From: Halobacteriales archaeon SW_10_66_29
Lineage (GTDB): Archaea; Halobacteriota; Halobacteria; Halobacteriales; Haloarculaceae
DNA: 36,611 nt
Direction of reading: 5' to 3'
Assembly (NCBI GenBank): GCA_003022845.1
Contig: PXSF01000126.1
Coordinates: 1-36,611 of the forward strand
Shown here: positions 1 to 9,845 of the stretch, one piece after another
Layout: each line of letters starts with the position of its first letter
How positions within the stretch are numbered: the first letter of the stretch is position 1
Made by a program: the position numbers and the translations under genes
The notes under the pieces: generated by a model
What the model saw: only the letters and a program-made list of their open reading frames with translations
What the model was told of the DNA's origin: nothing
Database searches by the model: none

Positions 1-99
1 CTGTACGTACGTGAACACTCGAAGTGAGAATCCAGGCGGAACGGGTCTGTCTCCGCAGAGAGCAGCGACTGGTGAGTAAACGAATTACAGCCACCAGTA

Positions 100-1011
100 T
101 CAAACGTACGGCGCACAGACGTCGCGGATCCCGTTTTCGAACTCGATCCGGGGTTCCCAGTCCGTCGCGTCCATGAGTTTCGACGGGTCGGCGCGCTGGC
201 GGTAGTTGTAGTTCGACAGCGGGACCGGTTCGTAGACGGGGTCGATATCGGTCCCGAGCGTCTCGTTGAGGAGCGCGACGGTTTCGTTGAACGAGACGTT
301 GTGGCCGGTGCCGACGTTGTAGACGCCGGCCAGGCGGGCGTCCGCGATCGCCTCGACGGCGCTGACCACGTCCGAGACGTGGACGTAATCGCGGGTCTGT
401 TCGCCGTCGCCCCAGAGAACGGGCTGCTCGCCGCGGGCCATCTTGTCCGCCCACTGCGAGACCGTGTTGGCGTACTGGCCTTTGTGCTCCTCGGCGCCGC
501 CGTAACCCTGGTACACCGAGAAAAAGCGCGTCCCCGCGATAGCGAGGTCGTCGTACATGTCGTTGTAGTACTCCGCGTAGCGCTCGCGGGAGAGCATCGA
601 GGCCTCGTAGCCCGTGCCCGCGGTCACCAGGTCATCCTCCCGCCCTGGCGGGTCGTTGTCGTATACCGACGAGGAGGACGCGTAGACGACCGTGTCACAG
701 CCCGCCTCCTGGACCTGCTCGACGGTGTTGACGAACCCGTCGACGTTCACCTGCGCGCCTTCGCGGGGGTTCTCCTCGAGCATCCCGCGGGAGGAGAGCG
801 CGGCGAAGTGGATCAGGACGTCGACGTCCGCGGGGAGGTCGGCGTCCAGGACGCTCCGCTCGACGAACGTCACGTCGTCGTCCAGGTTCGCCGGGGTGCC
901 AAAGGAGCAGTCGTCCAGTGCGATCACCTCGTTGTCGGCGGAGAGGTGGTTCGCGACGTTCGAGCCGATGAAGCCCGCCCCGCCGGTCACCAGTACCCGC
1001 TTGCCGTCCAT
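100..1011 (-). CDS. NAD-dependent epimerase/dehydratase (UDP-glucose 4-epimerase-like SDR)
   Basis: N-term MDGKRVLVTGGAGFIGSNV (Rossmann GxxGxxG), YxxS/R..Y region, DYVHVSDVV; internal ATG at 1011 preferred over the longer ORF start. Confidence 0.9.
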   Translation of the reverse strand: MDGKRVLVTGGAGFIGSNVANHLSADNEVIALDDCSFGTPANLDDDVTFVERSVLDADLPADVDVLIHFAALSSRGMLEENPREGAQVNVDGFVNTVEQVQEAGCDTVVYASSSSVYDNDPPGREDDLVTAGTGYEASMLSRERYAEYYNDMYDDLAIAGTRFFSVYQGYGGAEEHKGQYANTVSQWADKMARGEQPVLWGDGEQTRDYVHVSDVVSAVEAIADARLAGVYNVGTGHNVSFNETVALLNETLGTDIDPVYEPVPLSNYNYRQRADPSKLMDATDWEPRIEFENGIRDVCAPYV

Positions 1012-1259
1012 AGGTGCCCTACTACGGGAGACGAATAAAGAACTACCGGAAGCGTACGCAATAAGTGACCGAACTCGCGCGACCCGGCGGACCCGTCGCT
1101 CGCGGGTCGTCGGGTCGAGGAGAAGCGTCGCGGGTGTCGGTCGGCTGACACGCCGCGGTGCTGGTGACCTGGCCATTCGGCGATACGCGGCGGCAGAACA
1201 GTGATCCTGCTTATACTGCCGGACGTAATTCCGTTACCACCCGGATAGCGCTCAGCATC

Positions 1260-1373
1260 TGATACTGATTGTTGTGACTCGTTACCGCCGGGTACTCCTC
1301 GGACACCAGTTTCGGGACGTGAAACCGCCGCTGTTGCGATGTGGTTGTGAAAATAATCACAACAATCAGTATG
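1260..1373. repeat. Short element bounded by inverted repeats (MITE-like)
   Basis: ATACTGATTGTTGTGA (1262-1277) is the perfect reverse complement of TCACAACAATCAGTAT (1356-1371); intergenic. Confidence 0.6.
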
Positions 1374-1433
1374 AGACAACCGAAAACCCCAGTCTGAGCG
1401 TCACTCGGAGTAACAGAGTCACGTCCGGCAGTA

Positions 1434-1568
1434 TCAGACCTCGCCCATTTCGAGTACGCTGACCTCGTGTCCCTGCTCGTCGATGTGCGTTTCCGCTCTA
1501 GATTCTGCTGCGACACGAGATGGGTGGAAGCCGATCCTTCCACACTCCTCACAGGCAATCTCGTACAT
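1434..1568 (-). CDS. 44-aa putative zinc-finger micro-protein (CxxC ... HxxxxxH)
   Basis: Reverse-strand ORF MYEIACEECGRIGFHPSRVAAESRAETHIDEQGHEVSVLEMGEV*; C6-x2-C9 and H28-x5-H34; shorter than the ORF-track cutoff. Confidence 0.7.
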   Translation of the reverse strand: MYEIACEECGRIGFHPSRVAAESRAETHIDEQGHEVSVLEMGEV

Positions 1569-1606
1569 GCATACCCCTCGGCGAGAAGGGTGTCCCCTCG
1601 GTCCGA

Positions 1607-3561
1607 CTACGCCGCAGGGGCCGAGGAGAGTTCGCGGGTGAGCGCGTCGATGAGCGCCTCGCGGGCGGCCTCGCGCTCGCCGGCGAGGAACTCGACGCGG
1701 CCGTCGCGGGCGCCGCGGGAGTCGAGCGCGGCGGCAGCGGCGGTCTCGCTCGCAGTCTCGACGAGCGCGCGGACGTCCAGGTCGGCGTCGCTGCGGATGT
1801 ACGCCTCGTCGGTGGCGACGCCGACGAGCGCGACGGCGTCCTCGCGGTGGCGTCGGTACAGTTCCTCGAGCAGCAGCGGTTCGGGCGGGAACTCGTAGCG
1901 GTGGGTGTACGCCTCCGTATCGAGCACCAGCACCGTCCCGGCGTCGGTCTCGCGGCGGTCGAGGTTCGCCTCCGCCGTCTCGGTTTCGGCCTCCATCCGG
2001 GTGCGGTACTGCTCGCTGACGTGCCCGGCGAGCCCTACTGGGTCGTCGGCCTTGTCGGCGAACAGCAGGTCGACGATCAGTTCGCGCTTGTCCTCGTAGG
2101 ACTGGTAGAACGCCTCCAGGGCGATCGCTTCCCGGAGTTCGCGGACGTCGTCCGCGTCGTACTCGGCCTCCGATGCGAGGTCGCCGGTGTCCCTTCCCGC
2201 GCGGGATCGACGAGGATGTCGACCGCCGACGCGACCTCGTCGTCGATCGCCCGCTCGTCGACGACGATCCGCCGGGCGCCGTAGATGGAAAGCAGGTCGA
2301 ACCCGTCCAGCGACTCGGCGGAGCCGCCGGCGGCGACGAACACGAACAGCGGCACCGCCTCGTCGTGGCGGTGCTTGTTCGACAGCATCGTCGTCACGTC
2401 CTTGGTCGCGTCGTCCATGTCGTACACCGACCCTTCGAGCGGCCGGCGGTCGAAGTAGTGGTACTCCGCGTCGCCGGCGCCGTGCTCCTCGCGGATCAGC
2501 GGCAGCGTCGCCCGCTCGATGGCGGCGCTCGCAACGTACCCGTCAGCGGTGGCGGCGTGGCGCACGACGATCGGCTGGCCCGAAAGCACTGCCCGCCGGA
2601 TCGCGGTCGCGGCGTCCCGGAGCGGGTCGGCGACCGCCTCGACGGCCTCGTCGGCCGCCAGCGGCTCGACCGCGTCGGGCCGCGCCCGCTTGGTCATCGC
2701 CTCGCGCATCCGCTCGGTGACTGCCTCGCGCTCCTCGTCCTCGAGGATCACCAGCGCCTCCGTCTCGATCTGGAGCTCGTCGCGCCGGCGCTCGACCTCG
2801 CCCTCGATGCGGACGACGTCACCCTCGTCGGCCGCCGGGTACGCCCGGACGCCGGCCTCCTCGAACGCCGCACACTCGATCGTCCCCGTCTCGTCGCGGA
2901 GCTCGAACACCGTCGGCCCGCTGGTCTGGCGCGCGGTCTCGATCTCGCCTTCGACGCGAACGCGCTGGCCGACGGACTCGGACAGCTTGTCGATCGTCGC
3001 GTCGTCCGGCTCGGCCCGCGCTTCATCCTGCTCCTGTTGGTGGCTCTGTGCCTGCTGTGTCTCCTGGCTGTCGTCGGTCGACTCCGTCCCCTCACTGGCG
3101 TCCTCGGTCTGCTCGGCAGCCGGGGGGCCCCCGCTCGGGGTGTGCCGAACGGGTGCGTCGTCGTCCGCCCCAGCCGCTTCGTCGAGCAGTTTCTCGTCGG
3201 CGTCGGGGTCGTCGATCAGCGCGCCCCGGAACCGGGATTTGTTCTGGCGGATCGACCAGCCGAGGTCGACGTTGCCGTTGTCGCGGACGTTCTGGACCTT
3301 GACGTACACGGTGTCGCCCGGCTCCAGCTCCACGCTGTCGAGGCGCCGGTCCAGCTCGCTTTTGTGCAGCAAGCCGGTGACGCTGTCGCCGATGTCGACG
3401 AAGATGCCGAACTCGGCGTACCCGTCGACCGTGCCGCGGTAGTAGCGGTTGGCAGTCAGCTCGTCCGGACTACTACCCCGGAACTCGAAGACGACGTCTT
3501 CCTCGTGCAGCTCACAGACGCGACCGTCGACAGACGTACCGCAGATGATACACGAACCCAT
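1607..3561 (-). pseudogene. S1/OB-fold and DHH-family (RecJ-like) nucleic-acid-binding protein, apparently frameshifted
   Basis: N-term MGSCIICGTSVDGRVC zinc motif, S1-like YYRGTVDGYAEFGIFVDIGDSVTGLLHKSEL, OB domain, DHH-like part; frame shifts near 2191-2196 (DPAREG|DTGDLASEAEYDADDVRELREAIALEAFYQ) and continues to stop 1607. Confidence 0.75.
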
Positions 3562-3662
3562 TGACTGTGGAAAACATGTCCGGCCTAAAACGGTTGTCGG
3601 ATTGACTCCGTCGCGAATCGCGGCGTTTCGGGCCGGGATCGTGGCCGATTCGCTCGCACCGC

Positions 3663-3926
3663 TCACTCGAAGACGCCGCTCTCGTCTTCGAGCCGCTCGA
3701 TCTCGCGCGCAATGTCGCGGGCCTCCGGCGGGTCGAGCGCGACCTCGATCTCGTTGCCGCTGTCGTCGCGACAGCTGAGCTTCACCCGCTCGTCGCCGAA
3801 CGCCCGGACCTCGGCCTCTGTGACGTCGTACAGCTTTGCCGTCGCCGTCTTGTTCGAAGCGCCGACGTGCTCGTAGGTCCCGTCGTTCAGCTCCAGCATG
3901 AACCGCTCCATGTCGATCGTGAACAT
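3663..3926 (-). CDS. Conserved hypothetical protein (haloarchaeal type, 87 aa)
   Basis: Complete acidic ORF MFTIDMERFMLELNDGTYEHVGASNKT... Confidence 0.6.
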   Translation of the reverse strand: MFTIDMERFMLELNDGTYEHVGASNKTATAKLYDVTEAEVRAFGDERVKLSCRDDSGNEIEVALDPPEARDIAREIERLEDESGVFE

Positions 3927-4129
3927 GTCCGGCCCTCCGGCCGCCCGGCATTTACGCGTTGTCGTGCGTGGGGTGACGGTCGGTCACGGTCGAACGGCGT
4001 ACAGCGCTGCTCCGGCGCGATCGTGCCGTCCAGCCGTCACGAACCGCGGGAAAAGTATTAGTGGAGGTATCCGAATGGCTGTTATGAGGTGGCCTGATGG
4101 TGGGTCAGGCCCGCCCGCAGGACCAAGGC

Positions 4130-4825
4130 ATGCTCGAATACAGCTTCAGCGTCAAACACGAGGGGTGCTGGACGGCCGACATCAACGACGAGTTTCCCGA
4201 CGTCACGGCCACGATCCTGGAGTCTCACGCCTTCACAGACAGTAGCTCGACCATCGTCGAGATCCCAGACATCGACGAGGCGACCGCGACGGAGATCGTC
4301 GAGTGGGTGAGCGACCACCCGGTCGTCAGGTCCGCGAACATGGTCAAACACGAGGAGGAGGTGGCGCTGATGAGTTTCCAGACCGACTACAGCGACTGCG
4401 AGACCGAACCCATCGGGAACGTCTTCCGGGAACAGCCCTGCATTCCGCTGTCGACCCCCGAGATCCGCAACGGGTTCGAACACTGCAACCTCATGCTGGC
4501 GAGCAAAGAGCAGGTCCGGGCGACCTACGAGGAGCTGCGCGAGTACGGCCCCGTCGAGATCCGCTCGCTCAGCGAACTCGACACCAAGTTCGCGGCCTCG
4601 GACCTCTCGGCTGTCAGCCAGGCCGTCGCGGACCTCTCGCCCCGCCAGCAACAGGTGCTCAAGCGCGCGATCCGGCGCGGCTACTACGACGTGCCCCAGG
4701 GCTGCAACATCGAGGACCTGGCCGAACACGACGACGCGACGATGTCGACCGTCGCCGAACACCTCCGGCACGCCGAGCACAAGATCTTCGACGCGATCGA
4801 ACCGCTGCTGTCCGGCGAGGAGTGA
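4130..4825 (+). CDS. Bat-type helix-turn-helix (HTH-10) transcriptional regulator
   Basis: MLEYSFSVKHEGCWTADINDEFP...; C-term LSPRQQQVLKRAIRRGYYDVPQGCNIEDLAEHDDATMSTVAEHLRHAEHKIF. Confidence 0.85.
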   Translation: MLEYSFSVKHEGCWTADINDEFPDVTATILESHAFTDSSSTIVEIPDIDEATATEIVEWVSDHPVVRSANMVKHEEEVALMSFQTDYSDCETEPIGNVFREQPCIPLSTPEIRNGFEHCNLMLASKEQVRATYEELREYGPVEIRSLSELDTKFAASDLSAVSQAVADLSPRQQQVLKRAIRRGYYDVPQGCNIEDLAEHDDATMSTVAEHLRHAEHKIFDAIEPLLSGEE

Positions 4826-4908
4826 GCGAGGAGGCCGGCTGGCACGCGACCGTCGTTTCGGGTGCCGACGCAGTATTTAAAACACCCGCGGGCTACGACT
4901 CAGCGTTT

Positions 4909-6087
4909 ATGAGCCAGCAGTCGCACTATCCCCCAATGGCAGACCTGTCAGTCGGAGTTCTCGATGGCGAAACGCCGTACGAGCGGGGGCGCGCACACGG
5001 CGAGCAGTTTGCGGCAGCCATCGAGGAAAACGTCGACACCTACCTCGACCGGTTCGCGCACAACGGCGTCGACGAGGCCACCGCCCGGGAGCATGCGACC
5101 CGGTTCGTCCCCATCATCGAGGACGCAAAGGAGGCCTACGCCGAGGGGATGCACGGCGTCGCCGAGGGCAGTGACCTCCCGCTGGAGGCGGTTGCGCTGA
5201 TCAACGTCCGCTACGAGATCCTGTTCAGCGCGTTCGCCGAGCAGACTGCCGACGCGCCCGGCGGGGAGGCCGACGGCTGCACGGCGTTCGGCGTCCAGGG
5301 GGAGGCGACCGCCGACGGCAAACCGTACGTCGGGCAGAACTGGGACTGGATCCCCGAGGTCAACACGTTCCTGATGGACCTGCGGCGCCCCGAGAAACCC
5401 AACGCGCTCGCGCTCACCGAGGCCGGCCTGGTCGGCGGCAAGTTCGGCCTGAACGAGCACGGCATCGGCTACGTCGTCAACGGGCTCGTCTCCGCCGAGG
5501 ACGGCGACGACCCGTACCGAACGCCATCGCACGTGGCCCACCTCGACCTGCTGGACGCGACGCGGCTCGGCGAGGCGATCGGCGTCATCGTCACCGGCGA
5601 CTCCCCGTGTTCGGGCAACGTCCTGCTGGGCCACCCCGCCGGCGAGATGATCGACATCGAGAGCACCCCCGAGGAGTCGTTTTACCTCTATCCCGAGGAC
5701 GGCGTCCTCACGCACGCGAACCACTTCGAGTCCGGCCAAAACCGCGGCTCGTTCGAGCAACTCGCGACCCACTCGCTGTGTCGCGGCCCCCGGATGCAGC
5801 GGCTCCTCGAACGGGAGGTCGGGGAGATCGACGTTGGGACGCTGAAGGACACGCTGCGGGATCACTTCAACGAGCCGTCGAGCATCTGCAGCCACGTCGA
5901 TCCCGAACTGCCCGACCACGAAATCGGTCACACGAACGCCAGCGTCATCATGGATCTTCAGGACCGGCGGCTCCTGCTGACCGAGGGGCCGCCCTGTGAA
6001 TCCGAGTACGAGGAGTTCCACTTGCCGGACCACCACTCGGGGAGTGAATCCCCCAACTTTAAGACGAATCGAGAATATACAATATGA
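4909..6087 (+). CDS. C45-family peptidase / acyl-CoA:6-aminopenicillanic acid acyltransferase-like Ntn hydrolase (copy 1)
   Basis: GxxYERGRAHGEQFAAAI, DGCTAFG (autoprocessing Gly-Cys-Thr), GQNWDW, GLNEHGIGYVVNGL; TATA-like tatttaaa at about 4873. Confidence 0.88.
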   Translation: MSQQSHYPPMADLSVGVLDGETPYERGRAHGEQFAAAIEENVDTYLDRFAHNGVDEATAREHATRFVPIIEDAKEAYAEGMHGVAEGSDLPLEAVALINVRYEILFSAFAEQTADAPGGEADGCTAFGVQGEATADGKPYVGQNWDWIPEVNTFLMDLRRPEKPNALALTEAGLVGGKFGLNEHGIGYVVNGLVSAEDGDDPYRTPSHVAHLDLLDATRLGEAIGVIVTGDSPCSGNVLLGHPAGEMIDIESTPEESFYLYPEDGVLTHANHFESGQNRGSFEQLATHSLCRGPRMQRLLEREVGEIDVGTLKDTLRDHFNEPSSICSHVDPELPDHEIGHTNASVIMDLQDRRLLLTEGPPCESEYEEFHLPDHHSGSESPNFKTNREYTI

Positions 6088-6236
6088 TGGCGATGGCTCA
6101 GAGTACTCTTGGCCGAATCTGGAATCGGATCGTCGACCGCTACGACCAGGACGATGAAGCGGATTGCTGTGAGGCCACTATCGAAGAGGTTTCAGCTAGC
6201 TCCTCAGAGTCCGAGTCGAACAGCTGTTGCAAATAA
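6084..6236 (+). CDS. 50-aa cysteine-pair micro-protein upstream of arsR
   Basis: MMAMAQSTLGRIWNRIVDRYDQDDEADCCEATIEEVSASSSESESNSCCK*; begins inside the preceding stop (ATGATG) and is followed by the ArsR ATG. Confidence 0.65.
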   Translation: MMAMAQSTLGRIWNRIVDRYDQDDEADCCEATIEEVSASSSESESNSCCK

Positions 6237-6257
6237 CTCAAAACGCATAATACCAAT

Positions 6258-6641
6258 ATGTCTGAAACAGACTCCCCGCCGGACGATGCTCAGGATGCGC
6301 TCGAACGGCTTTACGATGACCCAGAGGCACGGATTGCCTCCCTACAGAACGGTCGGCCATCTGACCAAGACGTTGCCGGCCAAGCGGCTATCTTCAAGGC
6401 GCTTGGAAATGACGATCGCCTTCGTGTTCTCGAGGCACTCCGTGACTCGGAGTGCTGTGGCTGTGAGTTACAGGTTGTCCTGGATGCCCCACAATCGACC
6501 GTCTCCACTCACCTCCGGAAGCTGAAAGAGGCCGGATTAGTGAAATCCCGCAAGAAGGGGAAGTGGAGCTACTATCGGATCGCCGACACTGCCGTGTTCG
6601 AACTACTCGATCTCGCCCACGCGGTCCAGGATGATGCTTGA
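6258..6641 (+). CDS. ArsR-family winged-helix transcriptional regulator
   Basis: [65 protein letters not shown]. Confidence 0.92.
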   Translation: MSETDSPPDDAQDALERLYDDPEARIASLQNGRPSDQDVAGQAAIFKALGNDDRLRVLEALRDSECCGCELQVVLDAPQSTVSTHLRKLKEAGLVKSRKKGKWSYYRIADTAVFELLDLAHAVQDDA

Positions 6642-7605
6642 GATGTTTCCATCGGGACTCGGCGAGGCACTACTGGACTCCTGGGAGTACTTCCTCCACC
6701 TCGCCGTCATTCTGGTTCCCCTCTTCATCGGCGCGTCATTCCTCGTGGGCCTCGCACAGGAATACCTCCCACCGGAGAAAGTCGAACGCAAACTTCGTGG
6801 CCACGATGAAGGGACCGGCAACGTGGCTGCCGCAGGGCTGGGCGCGGTGACACCGTTCTGTTCGTGCTCGACTGTCCCCGTCCTCGCCGGATTGCTCCAA
6901 GCAGGTGCACCGCTTGGTCTCGCGTTCTCGTTCTTGCTTGCGTCGCCACTCGTTAACGAGATCGCGGTGATACTACTCATCGGGCTGTTTGGAATCGAGA
7001 TTACGATCTACTACGTCGTACTGACGTTCCTTGCTGCTATCATTGGTGGCATCATAATCGGTCGGCTTGGGCTGGGAGGACACGTCAAAGACGTCCGGAT
7101 TGTCGAGGACACGGAGCAAGCCGTCGCAACGGACGGTGGTACAGCTGATTGTTGTGCAGGTGGGTCCGTCACAGCGAACCAGACACACAGACAGCACGTT
7201 AAGACAGCCGCACGTGAGGCGTGGTCGTTCTTCGTCGATACGCTTCCGTACCTCATTCTCGGAATGACGCTCGGGGCACTGATTCACGGTGTGGTCCCCG
7301 TCGATGTCCTCCATGCGGTTCTCGGATCGAAGAATCCGCTGGCCGTACCGCTGGCGGCGGTGGCGGGTGCCCCGGTTTACATCAGCCTCAGCGGCATGTT
7401 GCCTATCGCGGCGTCGCTCAGCGAGCAGGGTATTGCTATCGGGACCGTCTTAGCCTTCGTCATCGGTGGCGCGGGCGTGAGCATTCCGAACCTGATCCTC
7501 CTGAACAAACTCTTCAAACGTCGGCTGTTGCTCGTCTACGCTGGGACTGTCGTCACAATTGGGGTCGTCGTTGGTGTCGTTTTCAACGTCTTCCTGCGTC
7601 CCTGA
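6631..7605 (+). CDS. Permease (YraQ/DUF318 family, putative metal(loid) exporter)
   Basis: Multiple TM segments, [23 protein letters not shown] and [12 protein letters not shown] motifs; overlaps the arsR stop; start may be 6634. Confidence 0.88.
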   Translation: MMLEMFPSGLGEALLDSWEYFLHLAVILVPLFIGASFLVGLAQEYLPPEKVERKLRGHDEGTGNVAAAGLGAVTPFCSCSTVPVLAGLLQAGAPLGLAFSFLLASPLVNEIAVILLIGLFGIEITIYYVVLTFLAAIIGGIIIGRLGLGGHVKDVRIVEDTEQAVATDGGTADCCAGGSVTANQTHRQHVKTAAREAWSFFVDTLPYLILGMTLGALIHGVVPVDVLHAVLGSKNPLAVPLAAVAGAPVYISLSGMLPIAASLSEQGIAIGTVLAFVIGGAGVSIPNLILLNKLFKRRLLLVYAGTVVTIGVVVGVVFNVFLRP

Positions 7606-7700
7606 CAGTCCCGATCTGTGTCGAGATTTGGCTGTGTCATGGCCCGAACAACGGGATTTGGGACGGCACGGCTTGAGTAAATCACGTCTGGCTGTATACT
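7604..7700. repeat. Dispersed intergenic repeat copy A
   Basis: 7630-7678 matches 10386-10434 at 46/49 positions; CCCTGACAGTCCCGA..TGTGTCGAGAT and AAATCACGTC..G.TGTAT shared with 10583-10639. Confidence 0.65.
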
Positions 7701-7815
7701 TCAATCGAAGTCCACCGTCAAGCACCACCCTAAACGAGCGTATCAGAAAGGAAGGGATAGAGCTCACAATGAGCAGCGGAGAAACAGTTTAAAAACTAGT
7801 CACCCATGGAGGATG

Positions 7816-9138
7816 TCAGGCGAACTCGTCAATGGGAAGTCCGTATATCGAGTCCGGAGTCACAACCACCACATGCTCATCAAGGGCTGTCCTGATTTTT
7901 GGCGGCGCTCCTCCGGTCGAGAGGCGTGTCTGCCAACGGCGCTGTCCTGACTCAATATCGAAAGCTTGTACTGACGTCTCTTTGCCGAACTGTTGGGAGG
8001 TAAGGAAAACCGTGTCGGTACTGAGGAATATATGTTGATTTTCATAGTCAGAGGTGATTGAGGACCTCCACCGTTGACTACCGTCATCCATGTCGTAGCT
8101 AATTAGGCTACCATCGGAGTAATAGACAAAGATGCTATTGGTCCCAACACCCATCGCAGTGTGTTCTCCCTCTGTGTCATCAATTACCCAGCGTTCATTG
8201 CCCGCAGCCACATCTATGGCCCGGAGTTCTCCTCCACCATCGGCCACGTAAATATCAGAAGGATATGCAGAGTCAGTTGGAGCGGGTTCGGCGAGCCGCC
8301 AATCCCGTTCTAATGACCGATGCCAGATAGTCTTTCCGTCAGGGAGTGAATAGCCAAATGCTGAAAATCCAACAGCAATACTAAACGTATCGCCACGAGT
8401 GAAAATTCGAGCGGAACTGTCTGGGCTGAGGGAGTCGTTCCACTGTTCGTCACCAGTGTCGATACCAAGGGCTGTTACTGTATTGGTTACGTCCGAGTAT
8501 ACGATCAAAAGCCCATGCGAAGTCGTCGCATCTTCTGTCATACCCGTGACTGTCCGCCAGCGTTCATCTCCCGTACTGGCGTCGATATTGAGTATCCGGG
8601 CTCGACCAGGTTCCTCCGCTGATGTCCTCCCAGCGAAGACAGTATCTTCCGTTACTTCGATGAAATTGAGAGGGTTAATATCGAAATCCTGGGCCCAAAG
8701 CTGATCCCCGGTTCCCGCATCATGGGCACCCAATCTACCAGTTCCAGGCGAAACACGAGCCGAGTAGTATACTGAATCGCCACTGAAAATGATGTCTTTT
8801 GGTTCAGCAATATCTGATGACCCCCAGTCAAGATCACTAGTCCACTGTACTCCCCCAGTTTCTGAAAGGTGAATGAGTTTCCCGTATTCTACAATGTATA
8901 CGCCATCGCCGACAGTGACCGCGGATGAGCCCAGTTCGTCGGGTATATCATACTCCCACTCTGGGGTGTTGGGTAGCGACTCAGACCTCTCTGACGGTGA
9001 TTTAGAATCGGATGTCCCATTGGATCCCTCGGAATCAGATGGCTCATCGGATGGTTCGGGACCAGGTGAGCTATCGTTTGATGTACAGCCTGCTCCTAGA
9101 AGAACCCCGACAGCGGCTAAGTAGTGACGTCGGTCCAT
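7816..9138 (-). CDS. PQQ-like beta-propeller repeat lipoprotein
   Basis: MDRRHYLAAVGVLLGAGCTSNDSS lipobox; repeated DTGDEQW / DVAAGNERW / DMDDGSQRW / DIESGQRRW. Confidence 0.85.
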   Translation of the reverse strand: MDRRHYLAAVGVLLGAGCTSNDSSPGPEPSDEPSDSEGSNGTSDSKSPSERSESLPNTPEWEYDIPDELGSSAVTVGDGVYIVEYGKLIHLSETGGVQWTSDLDWGSSDIAEPKDIIFSGDSVYYSARVSPGTGRLGAHDAGTGDQLWAQDFDINPLNFIEVTEDTVFAGRTSAEEPGRARILNIDASTGDERWRTVTGMTEDATTSHGLLIVYSDVTNTVTALGIDTGDEQWNDSLSPDSSARIFTRGDTFSIAVGFSAFGYSLPDGKTIWHRSLERDWRLAEPAPTDSAYPSDIYVADGGGELRAIDVAAGNERWVIDDTEGEHTAMGVGTNSIFVYYSDGSLISYDMDDGSQRWRSSITSDYENQHIFLSTDTVFLTSQQFGKETSVQAFDIESGQRRWQTRLSTGGAPPKIRTALDEHVVVVTPDSIYGLPIDEFA

Positions 9139-9233
9139 TGTTATATTAGATTTCGGAAATAATACTTAAGCATTTGTCGGTTGCTACAACAACTGTGTCA
9201 CATTTCTAGGGGCTACAAAGGCTCTTGTACAAT

Positions 9234-9455
9234 TTAGCGAAACACGTTGACGACGAAGCAGTCAAGAGGCGCGTGTAGCGGTGCTCCAGCAAGGTTGAGC
9301 GCCCGAACGAACCCGTAGGTTCGGACGGACGGCTCCAGCCTTGGTTTGGAGAGACCCCGGAATTTTGCCAGCCACGGATTCAGCAGTGACCGGAGGCGTT
9401 CGACCTGGTTGATGTGGACGCCGTCATCCGTGACAAATTCTTGATGCTGGTGGCT
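9234..9455 (-). pseudogene. C-terminal remnant of IS1595-type transposase
   Basis: Reverse-strand translation ...HQHQEFVTDDGVHINQVERLRSLLNPWLAKFRGLSKPRLEPSVRTYGFVRALNLAGAPLHAPLDCFVVNVFR*; no N-terminal part in the window. Confidence 0.6.
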
Positions 9456-9554
9456 GTCTGACTGCCCTCGCTCGTCATGATCTGAGCGGTCATCTTGCCT
9501 CTCACGACCGGAAGCACCGAAGCGTTTGTATACATTGCATACGAAGTAAACAGT

Positions 9555-9845
9555 ATGGGAACGATCTCAACGCGCGTACCCGACGAGTTAGAGGCCGAAC
9601 TCGAGGCGTATCTCGAGGACGAGAAACTCGACCGGAGTACGGCCGTTCGGAAACTCCTCTCCGAGGGACTCGAAAAGTGGCGTCGCGAACGGGCACTCGA
9701 GCAACTCGCGGCGGGCAGTATCACGTTTAGCAAGGCAGCTGAGCTGGCAGGGATGTCCGTCTGGGATTTTGCGCAACTCGCCAAAGAACGTGATGTCACC
9801 TGGGTGGCAGACGAACATCTCGACGCGGATCTCGAGGAGCTGTGA
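9555..9845 (+). CDS. UPF0175-family antitoxin-like protein with RHH-like N-terminus
   Basis: MGTISTRVPDELEAELEAYLEDEKLDRSTAVRKLLSEGLEKWRRERALEQLAAGSITFSKAAELAGMSVWDFAQLAKERDV. Confidence 0.87.
   Translation: MGTISTRVPDELEAELEAYLEDEKLDRSTAVRKLLSEGLEKWRRERALEQLAAGSITFSKAAELAGMSVWDFAQLAKERDVTWVADEHLDADLEEL

Noticed and set aside
2173-3564. 463-aa plus-strand ORF
   Set aside because: Antisense to the S1/OB-DHH gene whose motifs are clear on the minus strand
4303-4908. N-terminal 202 residues of the 594-aa ORF
   Set aside because: Out-of-frame read of the Bat-type regulator; C45 homology starts after the ATG at 4909
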